From Eubacteriales bacterium (GTDB taxonomy: Bacteria > Bacillota > Clostridia > Tissierellales > GPF-1), in contig DAOUQF010000011.1 in assembly GCA_030625815.1 (NCBI GenBank), positions 35,070-99,069 of the forward strand: a DNA stretch of 64,000 nt. The letters are read 5' to 3'. Shown piece by piece: positions 8,320-16,441 of this stretch. Every line of letters begins with the position of its first letter. Positions within the stretch are counted from its first letter, which is position 1. Below the pieces are notes generated by a model. It was not told the origin of the DNA and ran no database searches. It saw only the letters and a program-made list of their open reading frames with translations. The translations under genes were made by a program, and so were the position numbers.

Positions 8320-9018
8320 ATGGAAAAACTAAAAGACATATTTTATAATCACTTCGATGGCGTATTGATGATCTTGGTTATCGGAACCATGTTTCTTGTC
8401 CTCAATTTCCGGTTTTCAAGCCTCTTTGAAATCAATATGGAAAAGCAATTGCTGGCGAGTATCGATGTATCCGCGCAATTGGAAGAGGCAAGAGCCTTAG
8501 GGGAAATCGAAGAGGAACCCGCTCAACCCATCGATCAGCCCAATGAACCCGAAATCATCGATGCAATGGGTTTGGTGACCCTGGAGATTCCCATGGGAGT
8601 AACCTCCTATGATATCGCCGATCAGCTGCTCGAACACGGGATTATCGAAGATACCAGCATTTTTATCGATCGACTCATCGAGCTAAATATCACCGATCGC
8701 CTCAATTACGGCATCTACGAGTTATCGCCCGCCATGGATATCGATGAAATTATCGATAGCATGAGCAAGAACGCCGCCAGTATCGCCAAAGAATCCTTGG
8801 GTACCGGCACCCCGGTAAAAATCACGATTCCGCAGGGATCCAGCGGTGACACCATCGCTTCCATCCTACAGGATCAAGGACTGATTGAAGACAAGCAAGC
8901 CTTTGTTCAGACCTCTATCAAGATGAAACTGGACCGCTATCTCCTTTCCGGCACCTATACTCTGAACAAGGGCATGGATCTGGAAGAGATTGTTAAAATC
9001 ATTGCACATCGAGACTAA
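8320..9018 (+). CDS. MltG/YceG-like membrane protein without catalytic domain
   Basis: A 232-aa protein with one N-terminal transmembrane segment (about residues 14-31) and a short acidic linker. Two tandem copies of the LysM-like domain that precedes the catalytic part of endolytic transglycosylase MltG follow. Copy one runs from LEIPMGVTSYDIADQLLEHG (about 88-140), copy two from ITIPQGSSGDTIASILQDQG (about 166-230). Each has the IPxG...IA..L...GLI(E)D...F pattern and the YxLxxGMD(L/I)EEI ending. The catalytic glutamate region of MltG is absent because the protein stops after the second copy. It may therefore be a regulator or scaffold at the cell wall rather than an enzyme. Automatic annotation may call it MltG. 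Confidence 0.72.
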   Translation: MEKLKDIFYNHFDGVLMILVIGTMFLVLNFRFSSLFEINMEKQLLASIDVSAQLEEARALGEIEEEPAQPIDQPNEPEIIDAMGLVTLEIPMGVTSYDIADQLLEHGIIEDTSIFIDRLIELNITDRLNYGIYELSPAMDIDEIIDSMSKNAASIAKESLGTGTPVKITIPQGSSGDTIASILQDQGLIEDKQAFVQTSIKMKLDRYLLSGTYTLNKGMDLEEIVKIIAHRD

Positions 9019-9040
9019 TCGCGAAAGCGGTTAGTCTTTT
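9013..9040. terminator. Terminator between the MltG-like and oxidoreductase genes
   Basis: GACTAATCGC-GAAA-GCGGTTAGTC followed by TTTT on the plus strand. It overlaps the stop codons of both convergent genes. Confidence 0.8.
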
Positions 9041-9708
9041 ATTTTTTCAGGATCTTCCCAAGGCCCCTCCGGCTTCCCTATATCCGCCGTATTGTCATAG
9101 CCTCGCTTCTCCCAATATCCGCGAAAATCCGCTTGATCGCTAAGCACAATCTTCTCTACCCATTTGATCCACTTATAACCCAGTTTGTCTTCCGCCACCA
9201 ATTGAAACGGGAATCCTCGATCTGGCCGCAAAACGGTATCGTTCATCTTATAGGCCAGCAGCATCTTCCTGTCCAAAATCGTTTCCAGGGGAATCGAAGT
9301 GGCGTAGCCGTCAACCGCATAAAAAATCACATGGGTCGCTTCTTTCAGGGGTGCTGCCTCTTGAATCAGCTCTTCCATTAAAACGCCTTCCCAAAGGATG
9401 CGAACCGACCAGCCTTCTACGCAGTTCAATTGAACGACCTTCTCGTATAGCGGTTTCTCCAGCACCTCGTCGTAGCTTAAGCTCATGGGTGTTTCCACAA
9501 GTCCGGTAATCTCCAATTGATAGGTTTCAATATCGACATACTGCGGTCCCTTGATGGAGTTCTCGCGAAAATCTTCGATGGAGCCCAAGCGTTCTCCCTT
9601 GTATTCTTCGATCTCAACGCTCTCCAGCGGGGCAATATCCGATTGATTGGCAAAAAGAAAGAATGCAATCACCAAAGCGGCGATTCCCAAACCAATCCAC
9701 TTTTTCAT
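9031..9708 (-). CDS. Membrane-anchored molybdopterin-dependent oxidoreductase domain protein
   Basis: A 225-aa protein with an N-terminal signal anchor (residues 4-20) followed by a single sulfite-oxidase/YedY-type molybdopterin-binding domain. Seen directly are the motif VVQLNCVEGWSVRILWEGV with Cys96, the position that coordinates molybdenum in this family, HVIFYAVDGYATSIPLE, and RPDRGFPFQLVAEDKLGYKWIKWVEKI. It lacks the dimerisation domain of classical sulfite oxidases, so it is close to the minimal catalytic core. Substrate and electron partner are unknown. No molybdenum cofactor genes are nearby in the window. ATG 9708 has a GGAGGTGG site. It lies outside the cytoplasm by prediction. Confidence 0.75.
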   Translation of the reverse strand: MKKWIGLGIAALVIAFFLFANQSDIAPLESVEIEEYKGERLGSIEDFRENSIKGPQYVDIETYQLEITGLVETPMSLSYDEVLEKPLYEKVVQLNCVEGWSVRILWEGVLMEELIQEAAPLKEATHVIFYAVDGYATSIPLETILDRKMLLAYKMNDTVLRPDRGFPFQLVAEDKLGYKWIKWVEKIVLSDQADFRGYWEKRGYDNTADIGKPEGPWEDPEKIKD

Positions 9709-9760
9709 TTTTCCACCTCCAATTTCTTCCTATTCCTTTTCTACCCCGCCCCCAAAGAAA

Positions 9761-9783
9761 AAAACGCGCGGAATCCGCGCGTT
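9761..9783 (-). terminator. Terminator of the 179-aa gene
   Basis: AACGCGCGG (9763-9771) and CCGCGCGTT (9775-9783) form a 9-bp stem with a 3-nt loop, followed on the minus strand by a run of T. It overlaps the stop codon at 9782. Confidence 0.85.
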
Positions 9784-10321
9784 AATATCGTTCATTGATA
9801 TAGGTTTCCAATACCGAAGGCTGCATCCCTTTCTGGAAAACACCGGCTTCATCCAGCCAGCGTTGAATCCGAAAGTTTTTCGAATGGTAAATCGCGTCTT
9901 CCAAATCCTCGATCACGATTTCGAACAATTTCCCCGACAGCTTCTCCGAATCGGTTTTGACATAATACGCCTTGACGGCTTTTGGCCCATGGAGTTCTAA
10001 AAGCCGACGCGTCGCATTGTCCTTATCCTGATAGCACTGATGCGCGCTATCCAAAAAGGATTGCTTATGGCGGGCAAACCGCTCCTCGGCGTCGCAATCA
10101 TCCGCATCCATCAAATAACCTTTCGCCATCATATTGAAATACTGATAATTGTACATGGCCTCCGCAATGGACGTGATCGGAGAAAAAGGATCCCGCAAAT
10201 TCTGCAAAAACCGGCAATTTTCCGAAATATAAGTCCGTTTGTTTATCTCGCCTTTCGACAAGGCTTCAATTTTTTCCGTTCGATGCGCAAAAAAATCTGC
10301 TAAATATTTACTCTCACTCAT
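9782..10321 (-). CDS. Conserved hypothetical protein coupled to a radical SAM gene
   Basis: A 179-aa soluble, mostly helical and charged protein with no signal peptide or membrane segment. I do not recognise a characterised domain. Motif-like stretches are ENCRFLQNLRDPFSPITSIA and the C-terminal FEIVIEDLEDAIYHSKNFRIQRW. The start overlaps the stop of the upstream TIGR01212 radical SAM gene by 4 bp (ATGA-type overlap), so the two are translated together and probably act in a shared process. It is followed at once by a strong terminator, so it is the last gene of its operon. No function is assigned. Confidence 0.7.
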   Translation of the reverse strand: MSESKYLADFFAHRTEKIEALSKGEINKRTYISENCRFLQNLRDPFSPITSIAEAMYNYQYFNMMAKGYLMDADDCDAEERFARHKQSFLDSAHQCYQDKDNATRRLLELHGPKAVKAYYVKTDSEKLSGKLFEIVIEDLEDAIYHSKNFRIQRWLDEAGVFQKGMQPSVLETYINERY

Positions 10322-11250
10322 GATTCAATTCCCTTCCGATCACCCTGGCATGCGTCTCGCTCCGCCATTCGTCTGATGATCTCATCCTTAATCTTCCACC
10401 AGCTAGTGTTCCAATTGCATACCCGCACGTTTTCCTTGGGCGCGCGTCCAATGATCCTTTGAATCACAATCTCAGGATCCAGAGCTCGCAAAAACAGGAT
10501 AACCCGCTCGATATAACTGTCCATATCCAAGAGCGTCACCTCGCCCGCATCCAACATGCGTTCCAGTTTCGTTCCCTTTACGACGTATAGTGAATGAAAC
10601 TTCACCTCATCCACTCCCAGTCGATTTAAGAGAGCCGCTCCGGCGAAAATGTCCGCTTCCCGATCCCAAGGAAGATCCAGAATCATATGGGTGCAAAGAA
10701 CGAAGCCTTTGGCTTTAATCCGTTCGGCGGCATCGATGAAATCCTCAACGGTATGTCCGCGATTAATCGCAATCAGGGTTTCCTCATTGACGCTCTGCAG
10801 TCCCATCTCTATATATACAACCATACCCGTTCGGTGCTGGAATTCATCGAGATAGTCCAATTGTTCCTCTGAAACGCAATCCGGTCTCGTTGATAAAGAG
10901 ATCGCAACCACATCTTCCATCACCGTCGCCTCTACCATTTCCCGGAAAAAATCCATGGAGACATAGGTGTTGGTATAATTCTGAAAGTAGGCGATAAATT
11001 TTTTTGCTCCATATCGCTTGCGAATATAGATCATGGTCTCAGTCAATTGCGCTCGAACGCTGGCGCCAGGCAGTCTTGTTTCATGACCGGCGCCGTCTTC
11101 TCCACAGAAGATACATCCGCCCCACCCCTTTGTTCCGTCCCGGTTTGGGCAGGTCAGGGGAAGATTCACCGGCAGTTTATAAACCTTTTCACCGAATCGC
11201 TCCCTGAGCGCGTCGGAATACACGCGATAAAATTGATTTTCTGGATTCAT
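10318..11250 (-). CDS. TIGR01212-family radical SAM protein
   Basis: A 310-aa radical SAM protein of the YhcC-like TIGR01212 family. The cluster motif is atypical in spacing, as expected for this family: C34 in LTCPNRDGT, then C46 and C49 in GGCIFCGEDG. Downstream are KFIAYFQNYTNTY, ISLSTRPDCV, YIEMGLQSVNEETL and RGHTVEDFIDAAERIKAKG, all conserved in Elp3-like radical SAM enzymes. The biochemical reaction is not established. ATG 11250 has a GAGGTGAA site. The gene lies just after a terminator that follows the parvulin gene, leaving almost no room for its own promoter, so it probably depends on read-through. It overlaps the next gene by 4 bp. Confidence 0.85.
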   Translation of the reverse strand: MNPENQFYRVYSDALRERFGEKVYKLPVNLPLTCPNRDGTKGWGGCIFCGEDGAGHETRLPGASVRAQLTETMIYIRKRYGAKKFIAYFQNYTNTYVSMDFFREMVEATVMEDVVAISLSTRPDCVSEEQLDYLDEFQHRTGMVVYIEMGLQSVNEETLIAINRGHTVEDFIDAAERIKAKGFVLCTHMILDLPWDREADIFAGAALLNRLGVDEVKFHSLYVVKGTKLERMLDAGEVTLLDMDSYIERVILFLRALDPEIVIQRIIGRAPKENVRVCNWNTSWWKIKDEIIRRMAERDACQGDRKGIES

Positions 11251-11260
11251 GCTTCACCTC

Positions 11261-11288
11261 AAAAAAAATGGGATGCTCTGCATCCCAT
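11261..11288 (-). terminator. Terminator after the parvulin gene
   Basis: ATGGGATGC (11268-11276) and GCATCCCAT (11280-11288) form a 9-bp stem with a 3-nt loop, followed by eight T on the minus strand. It sits between the parvulin stop (11294) and the radical SAM start (11250). Confidence 0.85.
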
Positions 11289-11293
11289 CTCTC

Positions 11294-12040
11294 TTACTTT
11301 TTCTCAAATTGGAATTTGCTTCGCAATTCATTTGTTTTTTCGACGTAGGCTTGATTCTGCCCCATCGCCAAAAGTTGACCGTTAATCTGCTCTTGTACCA
11401 CATCGTAGCTTTGTGATTTTTCTTCCGTCTTCTCCTCAACGCGGATCAGATGGAATCCAAAGGATGTTTCCACTGGCTCTGAAATCACGCCAATTTCAAG
11501 CACAAACGCAGCCTCTTCAAAAGCCGGAACCATTTGACCACGTGCGAATGTGCCCAAATCACCGCCCTGCTCTTTTGAAGGACATGTCGAATGTTCTTTT
11601 GCCGCATCTTCGAAGGCAACCCCGCCTTGAATCTCAGCCAAAATTGCATCCGCCTCTTCTTTGGTCTTCACCAATACATGCTTTGCATGAACCGTTCCCT
11701 GTTCAACAAAACGATCGATATGTTTCTCGTAATAAGCCTTTGCATCTTCCTCTTCAACCTTGACAGAATCCAATAATTGTTTCATGGCCATTTGCTTCAA
11801 AATCGTTTTGCGGGCAATTTCCATTTCCTGCTTGAAAAGATCATCGTTATCCATCTCGGAATCCATTGCTTCCAAGTAGAACAATTCTTGATTAATCAAT
11901 TCGTCCAATAAACGAGTTTTGCCTTCCTCTGACGCAAATTGCGATTGTTGTTGAGGTTGTAAGCCACTCATTAAATTGGTTACATCTTGCTCCGTAATTT
12001 CCGAACCGCCAACGACGGCCAATACCTTTGTTTCTTCCAT
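11294..12040 (-). CDS. Cytoplasmic parvulin-type peptidyl-prolyl isomerase
   Basis: A 248-aa protein with a SurA/PrsA-like N-terminal chaperone helix region (residues 1-110, including VVGGSEITEQDV and LLDELINQELFYLEA). A parvulin (PpiC) domain follows at about 115-205: VHAKHVLVKTKEEADAIL, CPSKEQGGDLGTFARGQMVPAFEEAAF and TSFGFHLIRVEEK. There is no signal peptide or lipobox, unlike PrsA, so it should act in the cytosol. The start ATG 12040 has a GGGAG site. It has its own strong promoter and ends in a terminator, so it is mainly monocistronic. The role is inferred as assistance to folding of cytosolic proteins; clients are unknown. Confidence 0.85.
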   Translation of the reverse strand: MEETKVLAVVGGSEITEQDVTNLMSGLQPQQQSQFASEEGKTRLLDELINQELFYLEAMDSEMDNDDLFKQEMEIARKTILKQMAMKQLLDSVKVEEEDAKAYYEKHIDRFVEQGTVHAKHVLVKTKEEADAILAEIQGGVAFEDAAKEHSTCPSKEQGGDLGTFARGQMVPAFEEAAFVLEIGVISEPVETSFGFHLIRVEEKTEEKSQSYDVVQEQINGQLLAMGQNQAYVEKTNELRSKFQFEKK

Positions 12041-12076
12041 ATATTTTGAACTCCCTTTCTGCTTATAATCTTTTTT

Positions 12077-12105
12077 ATACTATCATAATCCGCATTCCCT
12101 GTAAA
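12077..12105 (-). promoter_or_regulatory. Promoter of the parvulin gene
   Basis: Minus strand TTTACA (12100-12105), 17-bp spacer, TAGTAT (12077-12082), about 37 bp from the ATG. The -35 lies just past the M18 peptidase stop. Confidence 0.65.
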
Positions 12106-12110
12106 CTGAC

Positions 12111-13388
12111 TTACGCCATAAAAAATGCAGTCATCGCTTGAATCATCCACTCATGATCCTTGACCTCTCCCAACTCGCGGATTGCATGCATCCCGAGAAT
12201 TGGAGAGCCGATGTCAATGGCTGAAATCGGCAGATGGCTCGTGGTAATCGGACCGATGGTTGATCCGCCCCGCACATCAGATCGGTTGACATAACGCTGC
12301 ACAGGAATTCCCTGCGCCTTGCAGATCCCCTCGAAAACAGCAATGGATGCCGCATTGGAGGTATAGGCGTAATTGGCGTTGATCTTGATGACTGGACCCT
12401 TTCCAAGAACCGGTTGATTGGTCGGATCATGCTTTTCCGGGTAGTTCGGATGCAAGGCATGCGCCATATCCGCCGATACCAAAAAGGATTGCGCCAAAGC
12501 GCGGAAATAGGTTTCCCGATCACCGCCGGCAATCCGCTCAAGGATCTGTGAAAGCCAAGGCGAATCCGCGCCCTGCATCGTGCGGCTCCCAATTTCCTCG
12601 TTGTCGTATGCAACCAAAACCTGGGTCGCCGGAATCGCTTTCGCACCTGTCAGCGCCTCATAGGAGGCATGTACCATAGACAGGTTGTCTTGTCGACCAA
12701 CGGAAATCAAATTTTCATCTTCGCCAATCAAGCACCCCGGCTGCGCATCCGCCAAGAAGAGATCCCAATCCAGAATCAGTTCTTCCTCGATCTTCAGCTC
12801 TTCAGCCAATCGCTTTCGAAGCCAGCCTTCCGTCGCCTCTCCCTTTTCAGTCAGGGCGACAAGCGGCAGCAATTGCGTCTGCGGATTGAATTTTGCTCCT
12901 TGATTGACCTCGCGATTCATATGAATGGAAAGATTCGGAATAATGGCCATCGGCCGCTTAAAACGAACCAAATGCGAGGAAGGCTTCATCACATCTTCCG
13001 TTGCAATCATCACACGACCGGCAATCGTCAAGGGACGATCCATCCAGGTGTGGTGAATGGGACCGCCATACACCTCGGTGTTCAAGCGCAAATATCGTTT
13101 CCCCGAAACCGTTTCCGCATTGGGCTTGATCCGAAATCCCGGCGCGTCCGTATGGGAACCGATCAAACGGAAACCCGCCTCCGCGACGGATTGATTTCCA
13201 ACACGAAAGGCTATTACCGCGGAATCATTTTTGGTGACAAAATAACGCCCACCCGACTTCAAATCCCATGCTTGCTCCATTTGAAGCGCCTCAAATCCAG
13301 CTTCCAACAAATGTCGCGTCAAAGTTTCTGCAGCATGGAATGCCGTTGGACTCGCATCAATCCACTGAAGTAATTCCTTTGCAATCAT
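12111..13388 (-). CDS. M18-family aminopeptidase
   Basis: Zinc-dependent aspartyl-type aminopeptidase (M18) that removes N-terminal, usually acidic, residues from peptides in the cytoplasm. The 425-aa length is typical. Recognisable stretches are SPTAFHAAETL near the N-terminus, LIGSHTDAPGFRIKPN with a metal-binding His, VAYDNEEIGSRTMQGADSP with the catalytic/metal Glu pair, and SADMAHALHPNYPEKHDP. ANYAYTSNA and GGSTIGPITTSHLPISAIDIG with the C-terminal ligand region follow. It is the last gene of a mnmA-pepD-DUF1292-M18 operon, 2 bp after the DUF1292 gene, and pairs functionally with the PepD dipeptidase in peptide use. Confidence 0.9.
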   Translation of the reverse strand: MIAKELLQWIDASPTAFHAAETLTRHLLEAGFEALQMEQAWDLKSGGRYFVTKNDSAVIAFRVGNQSVAEAGFRLIGSHTDAPGFRIKPNAETVSGKRYLRLNTEVYGGPIHHTWMDRPLTIAGRVMIATEDVMKPSSHLVRFKRPMAIIPNLSIHMNREVNQGAKFNPQTQLLPLVALTEKGEATEGWLRKRLAEELKIEEELILDWDLFLADAQPGCLIGEDENLISVGRQDNLSMVHASYEALTGAKAIPATQVLVAYDNEEIGSRTMQGADSPWLSQILERIAGGDRETYFRALAQSFLVSADMAHALHPNYPEKHDPTNQPVLGKGPVIKINANYAYTSNAASIAVFEGICKAQGIPVQRYVNRSDVRGGSTIGPITTSHLPISAIDIGSPILGMHAIRELGEVKDHEWMIQAMTAFFMA

Positions 13389-13390
13389 GA

Positions 13391-13780
13391 TTATTCCTCT
13401 TCTTCCGCTTCTTCCTCTGCACCCTCATCGAAATGCGCCTCGAAAATTGTTGCAATGCGCAAATACTCGTCATCGCTCTCAATATTCGACAGCTTCACAT
13501 CTTCGCCTTCTTCCTGATATTCATAGATCATAAATGTTTCTTCGCCTTCAGGCAACAAAGCAATGTAGGACGCATCTTCGATATCCATGATCTCTAGGAC
13601 ATAGCAAGGCATCTCCGTTCCGTCATCCAATTCCAAATGAAGTACGGGGATCTCTTCATCCTGATCATGATCGTGATGTCCATGTTCTCCACAACAAGTT
13701 CCCTGCTCGTGGTTTCCCCCGCAGCATGATCCATTTTCTTCTTTTTCTTCACCGCAACAGCCTTTTTTCTCTTCAGTCAT
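13391..13780 (-). CDS. DUF1292 protein with Cys/His-rich N-terminus
   Basis: A 129-aa acidic protein. The C-terminal part (about residues 45-120) matches the DUF1292 family: VLHLELDDGTEMPCYVLEIM, YIALLPEGEE and MIYEYQEEGEDVKLSNIESDDEY. It ends in a run of Glu. The N-terminal 40 residues are unusual and contain three CC pairs (GCCGEE, SCCGGN, TCCGEH) followed by HGHHDHD, which suggests metal binding. DUF1292 proteins are small and their molecular role is not established. It lies between pepD and the M18 peptidase gene, with gaps of 13 and 2 bp, so it is co-expressed with two metallopeptidases. A metal-delivery role would be inference only. Confidence 0.82.
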   Translation of the reverse strand: MTEEKKGCCGEEKEENGSCCGGNHEQGTCCGEHGHHDHDQDEEIPVLHLELDDGTEMPCYVLEIMDIEDASYIALLPEGEETFMIYEYQEEGEDVKLSNIESDDEYLRIATIFEAHFDEGAEEEAEEEE

Positions 13781-13793
13781 CGATTTTTCTCCT

Positions 13794-15245
13794 TTAATCG
13801 TTATAGTTTTTTAACACTTCCAGCAAAAATTTATAGGTTCTAACCGCAGAAGGAAGGTTTAGCGCTTCCTCCGGCGTATGAACGTCTTTCATATCCGGCC
13901 CGATTGAAATCATATCGAGATCCGAAATGGCTCTCGCAAGAATCCCGCACTCCAGTCCCGCATGAATCGCCGTGACTTTAAGCGGCTTTTCCGCCTGTTT
14001 TTCGTAAACCGTCATCAAGAGATCACGCAATGGCGAATCTTCTCGATATTCCCATGCCGGATAATCGTTCCCCATCTGGTGCTCTCCGCCCAAGGCGATG
14101 GCCAGTCGATCCATTCGGTTTGCAATTTCCCGCTTCAAACTCCCAACGGAGCTTCGAATCCCATTCTTGAAAACGACGGCATCCTCTGTGGTGGCTACAA
14201 TCCCTAGATTGGTAGAGCTCTCCACCAGGCCCGGGATCTTGACGCTCATGGTTTGCACCCCGTTCGGACAGAGGGTCAGTCCCGAGACGATCCGATTCAA
14301 TGTATCTTTGGTCCAGATCAGTCCGCCGTCTTCAATCGGCTCCATTTTCAAAATCAGCTGATCCTTTCCGTGAAGCTCTTGATTGATCACGGCTTCCAGA
14401 TAGCCCAAATGACTGCTTATTTGATCAAAGGCTTCCGGATCCAATTGCAGGATGGCGTTCGCCTCCCGCGGGATTGCATTTACCTTGCTCCCGCCGGCTA
14501 TAGAACTGACCCCAAAATCGAATTTTTCGGACAGTTCGCCCACTACTCGTCCAAGGATCTGATTGGCATTTCCCCGGCCGTGATGAATCTCGGCGCCAGA
14601 ATGGCCGCCCTTCAATCCCGTCACACCCAATCGATAGCCTTTCCAAGCTTCTCCCGGCGTCTCTTTCTCCACAGGCAAGACAAATTCACTTCTGAGTCCT
14701 CCGGCGCAGCTTACCAGGGCATATCCTTCTTCCTCGGAATCCAGATTGATCATGGCTTTGGCCGTAAACCAGGAACCATCGATGACACTGGCGCCACCCA
14801 TCCCTGTTTCTTCCTCTGTCGTAATCATGCATTCCAGCATCGGATGCTCTGCATGTTCGTCATGCAAGATCGCCAACATATACGCAACGGCAACCCCGTT
14901 ATCCGCACCCAGGGTCGTTTCTTTGGCATGAAGCCAATCATCTTCCACGATCATCTCGATTCCATCGACCAAGAAGTCATGGCAGGTTGACGCGTTTTTC
15001 TCGCAGACCATATCCATATGACCTTGAAGAATGATGGCAGGTCGAGATTCGTATCCCAATGACGCCGGCTTCCGAATATACAAATTCTTCTTTTGATCTT
15101 GCTTCACTTCAAGACCCCATCCCCTTGCCGATTCGGCAATCCAATCGCTGACTGCCGTTTCATTGTGGGAACAATGAGGAATTTTAGAAAACTCTTCAAA
15201 AATTTGTAAAAATTGATTCTGTTCTTTCCACTCGCTCCAATTCAT
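13794..15245 (-). CDS. pepD: Aminoacyl-histidine dipeptidase (M20 family PepD)
   Basis: Zinc dipeptidase of the M20 family that hydrolyses Xaa-His and other dipeptides in the cytoplasm. The 483 aa match the PepD length. Visible motifs are KIPHCSHNETAVSDWI, the metal site ILQGHMDMVCEKN (His76, Asp78), TTLGADNGVAVAYMLAI with the bridging Asp, TTEEETGMGGA with the catalytic Glu pair, GGHSGAEIHHGRGNA in the lid domain, and HAGLECGIL near the C-terminus. It lies 11 bp downstream of mnmA and 13 bp upstream of the DUF1292 gene, in one transcription unit. Together with the M18 peptidase it suggests peptide-derived amino acids are a major nutrient. Confidence 0.92.
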   Translation of the reverse strand: MNWSEWKEQNQFLQIFEEFSKIPHCSHNETAVSDWIAESARGWGLEVKQDQKKNLYIRKPASLGYESRPAIILQGHMDMVCEKNASTCHDFLVDGIEMIVEDDWLHAKETTLGADNGVAVAYMLAILHDEHAEHPMLECMITTEEETGMGGASVIDGSWFTAKAMINLDSEEEGYALVSCAGGLRSEFVLPVEKETPGEAWKGYRLGVTGLKGGHSGAEIHHGRGNANQILGRVVGELSEKFDFGVSSIAGGSKVNAIPREANAILQLDPEAFDQISSHLGYLEAVINQELHGKDQLILKMEPIEDGGLIWTKDTLNRIVSGLTLCPNGVQTMSVKIPGLVESSTNLGIVATTEDAVVFKNGIRSSVGSLKREIANRMDRLAIALGGEHQMGNDYPAWEYREDSPLRDLLMTVYEKQAEKPLKVTAIHAGLECGILARAISDLDMISIGPDMKDVHTPEEALNLPSAVRTYKFLLEVLKNYND

Positions 15246-15256
15246 CTCATCAGCTC

Positions 15257-16348
15257 CTATTCAATCGCAAAATCAATGATGCCTCCGCCCAGACAGACGC
15301 GCTCGACGTAAAAAGCGACAACCTGGCCCGGCGCGATCCCCGCTTGTTTCTCGTGGAAGGTCACCAGCCATCGATCATTTTCGATCCGGCGCACATCCAC
15401 CCCTTGATCGGGCTGGCGATATCGAAACTTCGCCGTACAGGTAAAGGATTCCGCTGGCGGTTCGTCCGCAACCCATGTAACTCTTTCCGCCTCCAGGGCC
15501 GATTTGAATCGAAGGGGATTGTTCTTGCCCTGCACCACAATCAATTCATTTCTCTCCAGCTCCTTGCCGATGACAAACCATGGCTCGCCGGAGCCTTTCC
15601 CGCCGATTCCCAATCCTTTTCGCTGACCGATGGTGTAATACAAGAGACCTTCATGATCCCCCATCACCTCTCCTGCCGATGTCACGATTTTTCCCGGCTG
15701 TGCCGGCAAGAATCGATCCAAAAAGGCATTAAAGTCTCGTTCGCCGATAAAACAGATTCCCGTGGAATCCTTTTTCTTCGCCGTAGACAAATCCAACCGC
15801 TCTGCGATTTCCCGCACCTCCGGTTTCGTGACTTCCGCCAAAGGAAAAATCGCCTTGGAAATCTGCATCTGATTCAGGCCGCAGAGAAAATAGCTCTGAT
15901 CCTTGTTAAGGTCCTTGGCGCGCAATAATCGATGCTTGCCGTCTTTTATATCCTTGGCGGCGTAATGCCCCATGGCAATAAAATCGGCGCCCATGGTTTC
16001 CGCGTGCTCCAAAAAGGCCTTGAATTTAATTTCCTTATTGCACATCACGTCAGGATTTGGCGTTCGTCCCCGCTTGTATTCATCCAGAAAATAGGTGAAC
16101 ACCCGATCCCAATACTCTTTTTCAAAATTCACAAGCTCGTAGGGCAACTCCAGTTTTTCTGAAACCTCCACCACATCCTCAAAATCCTCCAGGGCCGTAC
16201 AATAACCCTCATCGTCTTTTTCTTCCCAATTTTTCATAAATACGCCAATCACGTCATATCCCTCTTCTTTCAAGAGAAATGCGGCGACCGAAGAGTCTAC
16301 TCCGCCGGACATTCCAATGACGATCCTCGTCTTGTTTTTCGCTTTCAT
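15257..16348 (-). CDS. mnmA: tRNA-specific 2-thiouridylase MnmA
   Basis: Thiolates U34 of Lys, Glu and Gln tRNAs using persulfide sulfur and ATP. The 363-aa protein has the PP-loop SGGVDSS (14-20), the nucleophile [12 protein letters not shown], the second catalytic cysteine in [12 protein letters not shown], and [14 protein letters not shown] followed by the C-terminal beta-barrel. The start is set at ATG 16348 because GAAAGGAAG precedes it and homologues begin this way; the frame extends upstream to 16426 without a better site. It heads the operon with pepD, DUF1292 and the M18 peptidase, downstream of the hydrogenase terminator. Confidence 0.93.
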   Translation of the reverse strand: MKAKNKTRIVIGMSGGVDSSVAAFLLKEEGYDVIGVFMKNWEEKDDEGYCTALEDFEDVVEVSEKLELPYELVNFEKEYWDRVFTYFLDEYKRGRTPNPDVMCNKEIKFKAFLEHAETMGADFIAMGHYAAKDIKDGKHRLLRAKDLNKDQSYFLCGLNQMQISKAIFPLAEVTKPEVREIAERLDLSTAKKKDSTGICFIGERDFNAFLDRFLPAQPGKIVTSAGEVMGDHEGLLYYTIGQRKGLGIGGKGSGEPWFVIGKELERNELIVVQGKNNPLRFKSALEAERVTWVADEPPAESFTCTAKFRYRQPDQGVDVRRIENDRWLVTFHEKQAGIAPGQVVAFYVERVCLGGGIIDFAIE

Positions 16349-16411
16349 TGCCTTCTTCCTTTCTAAAAAAATCTCTGACACCATGGTATCATATCTGTCA
16401 ACGGAAGACAT

Positions 16412-16434
16412 AAAAAAATCCCGCAAATGCGGGA
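16412..16434 (-). terminator. Terminator of the hnd hydrogenase operon
   Basis: TCCCGCA (16419-16425) pairs with TGCGGGA (16428-16434), followed by seven T on the minus strand, immediately after the hndD stop. Confidence 0.88.
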
Positions 16435-16441
16435 CTTTCTA

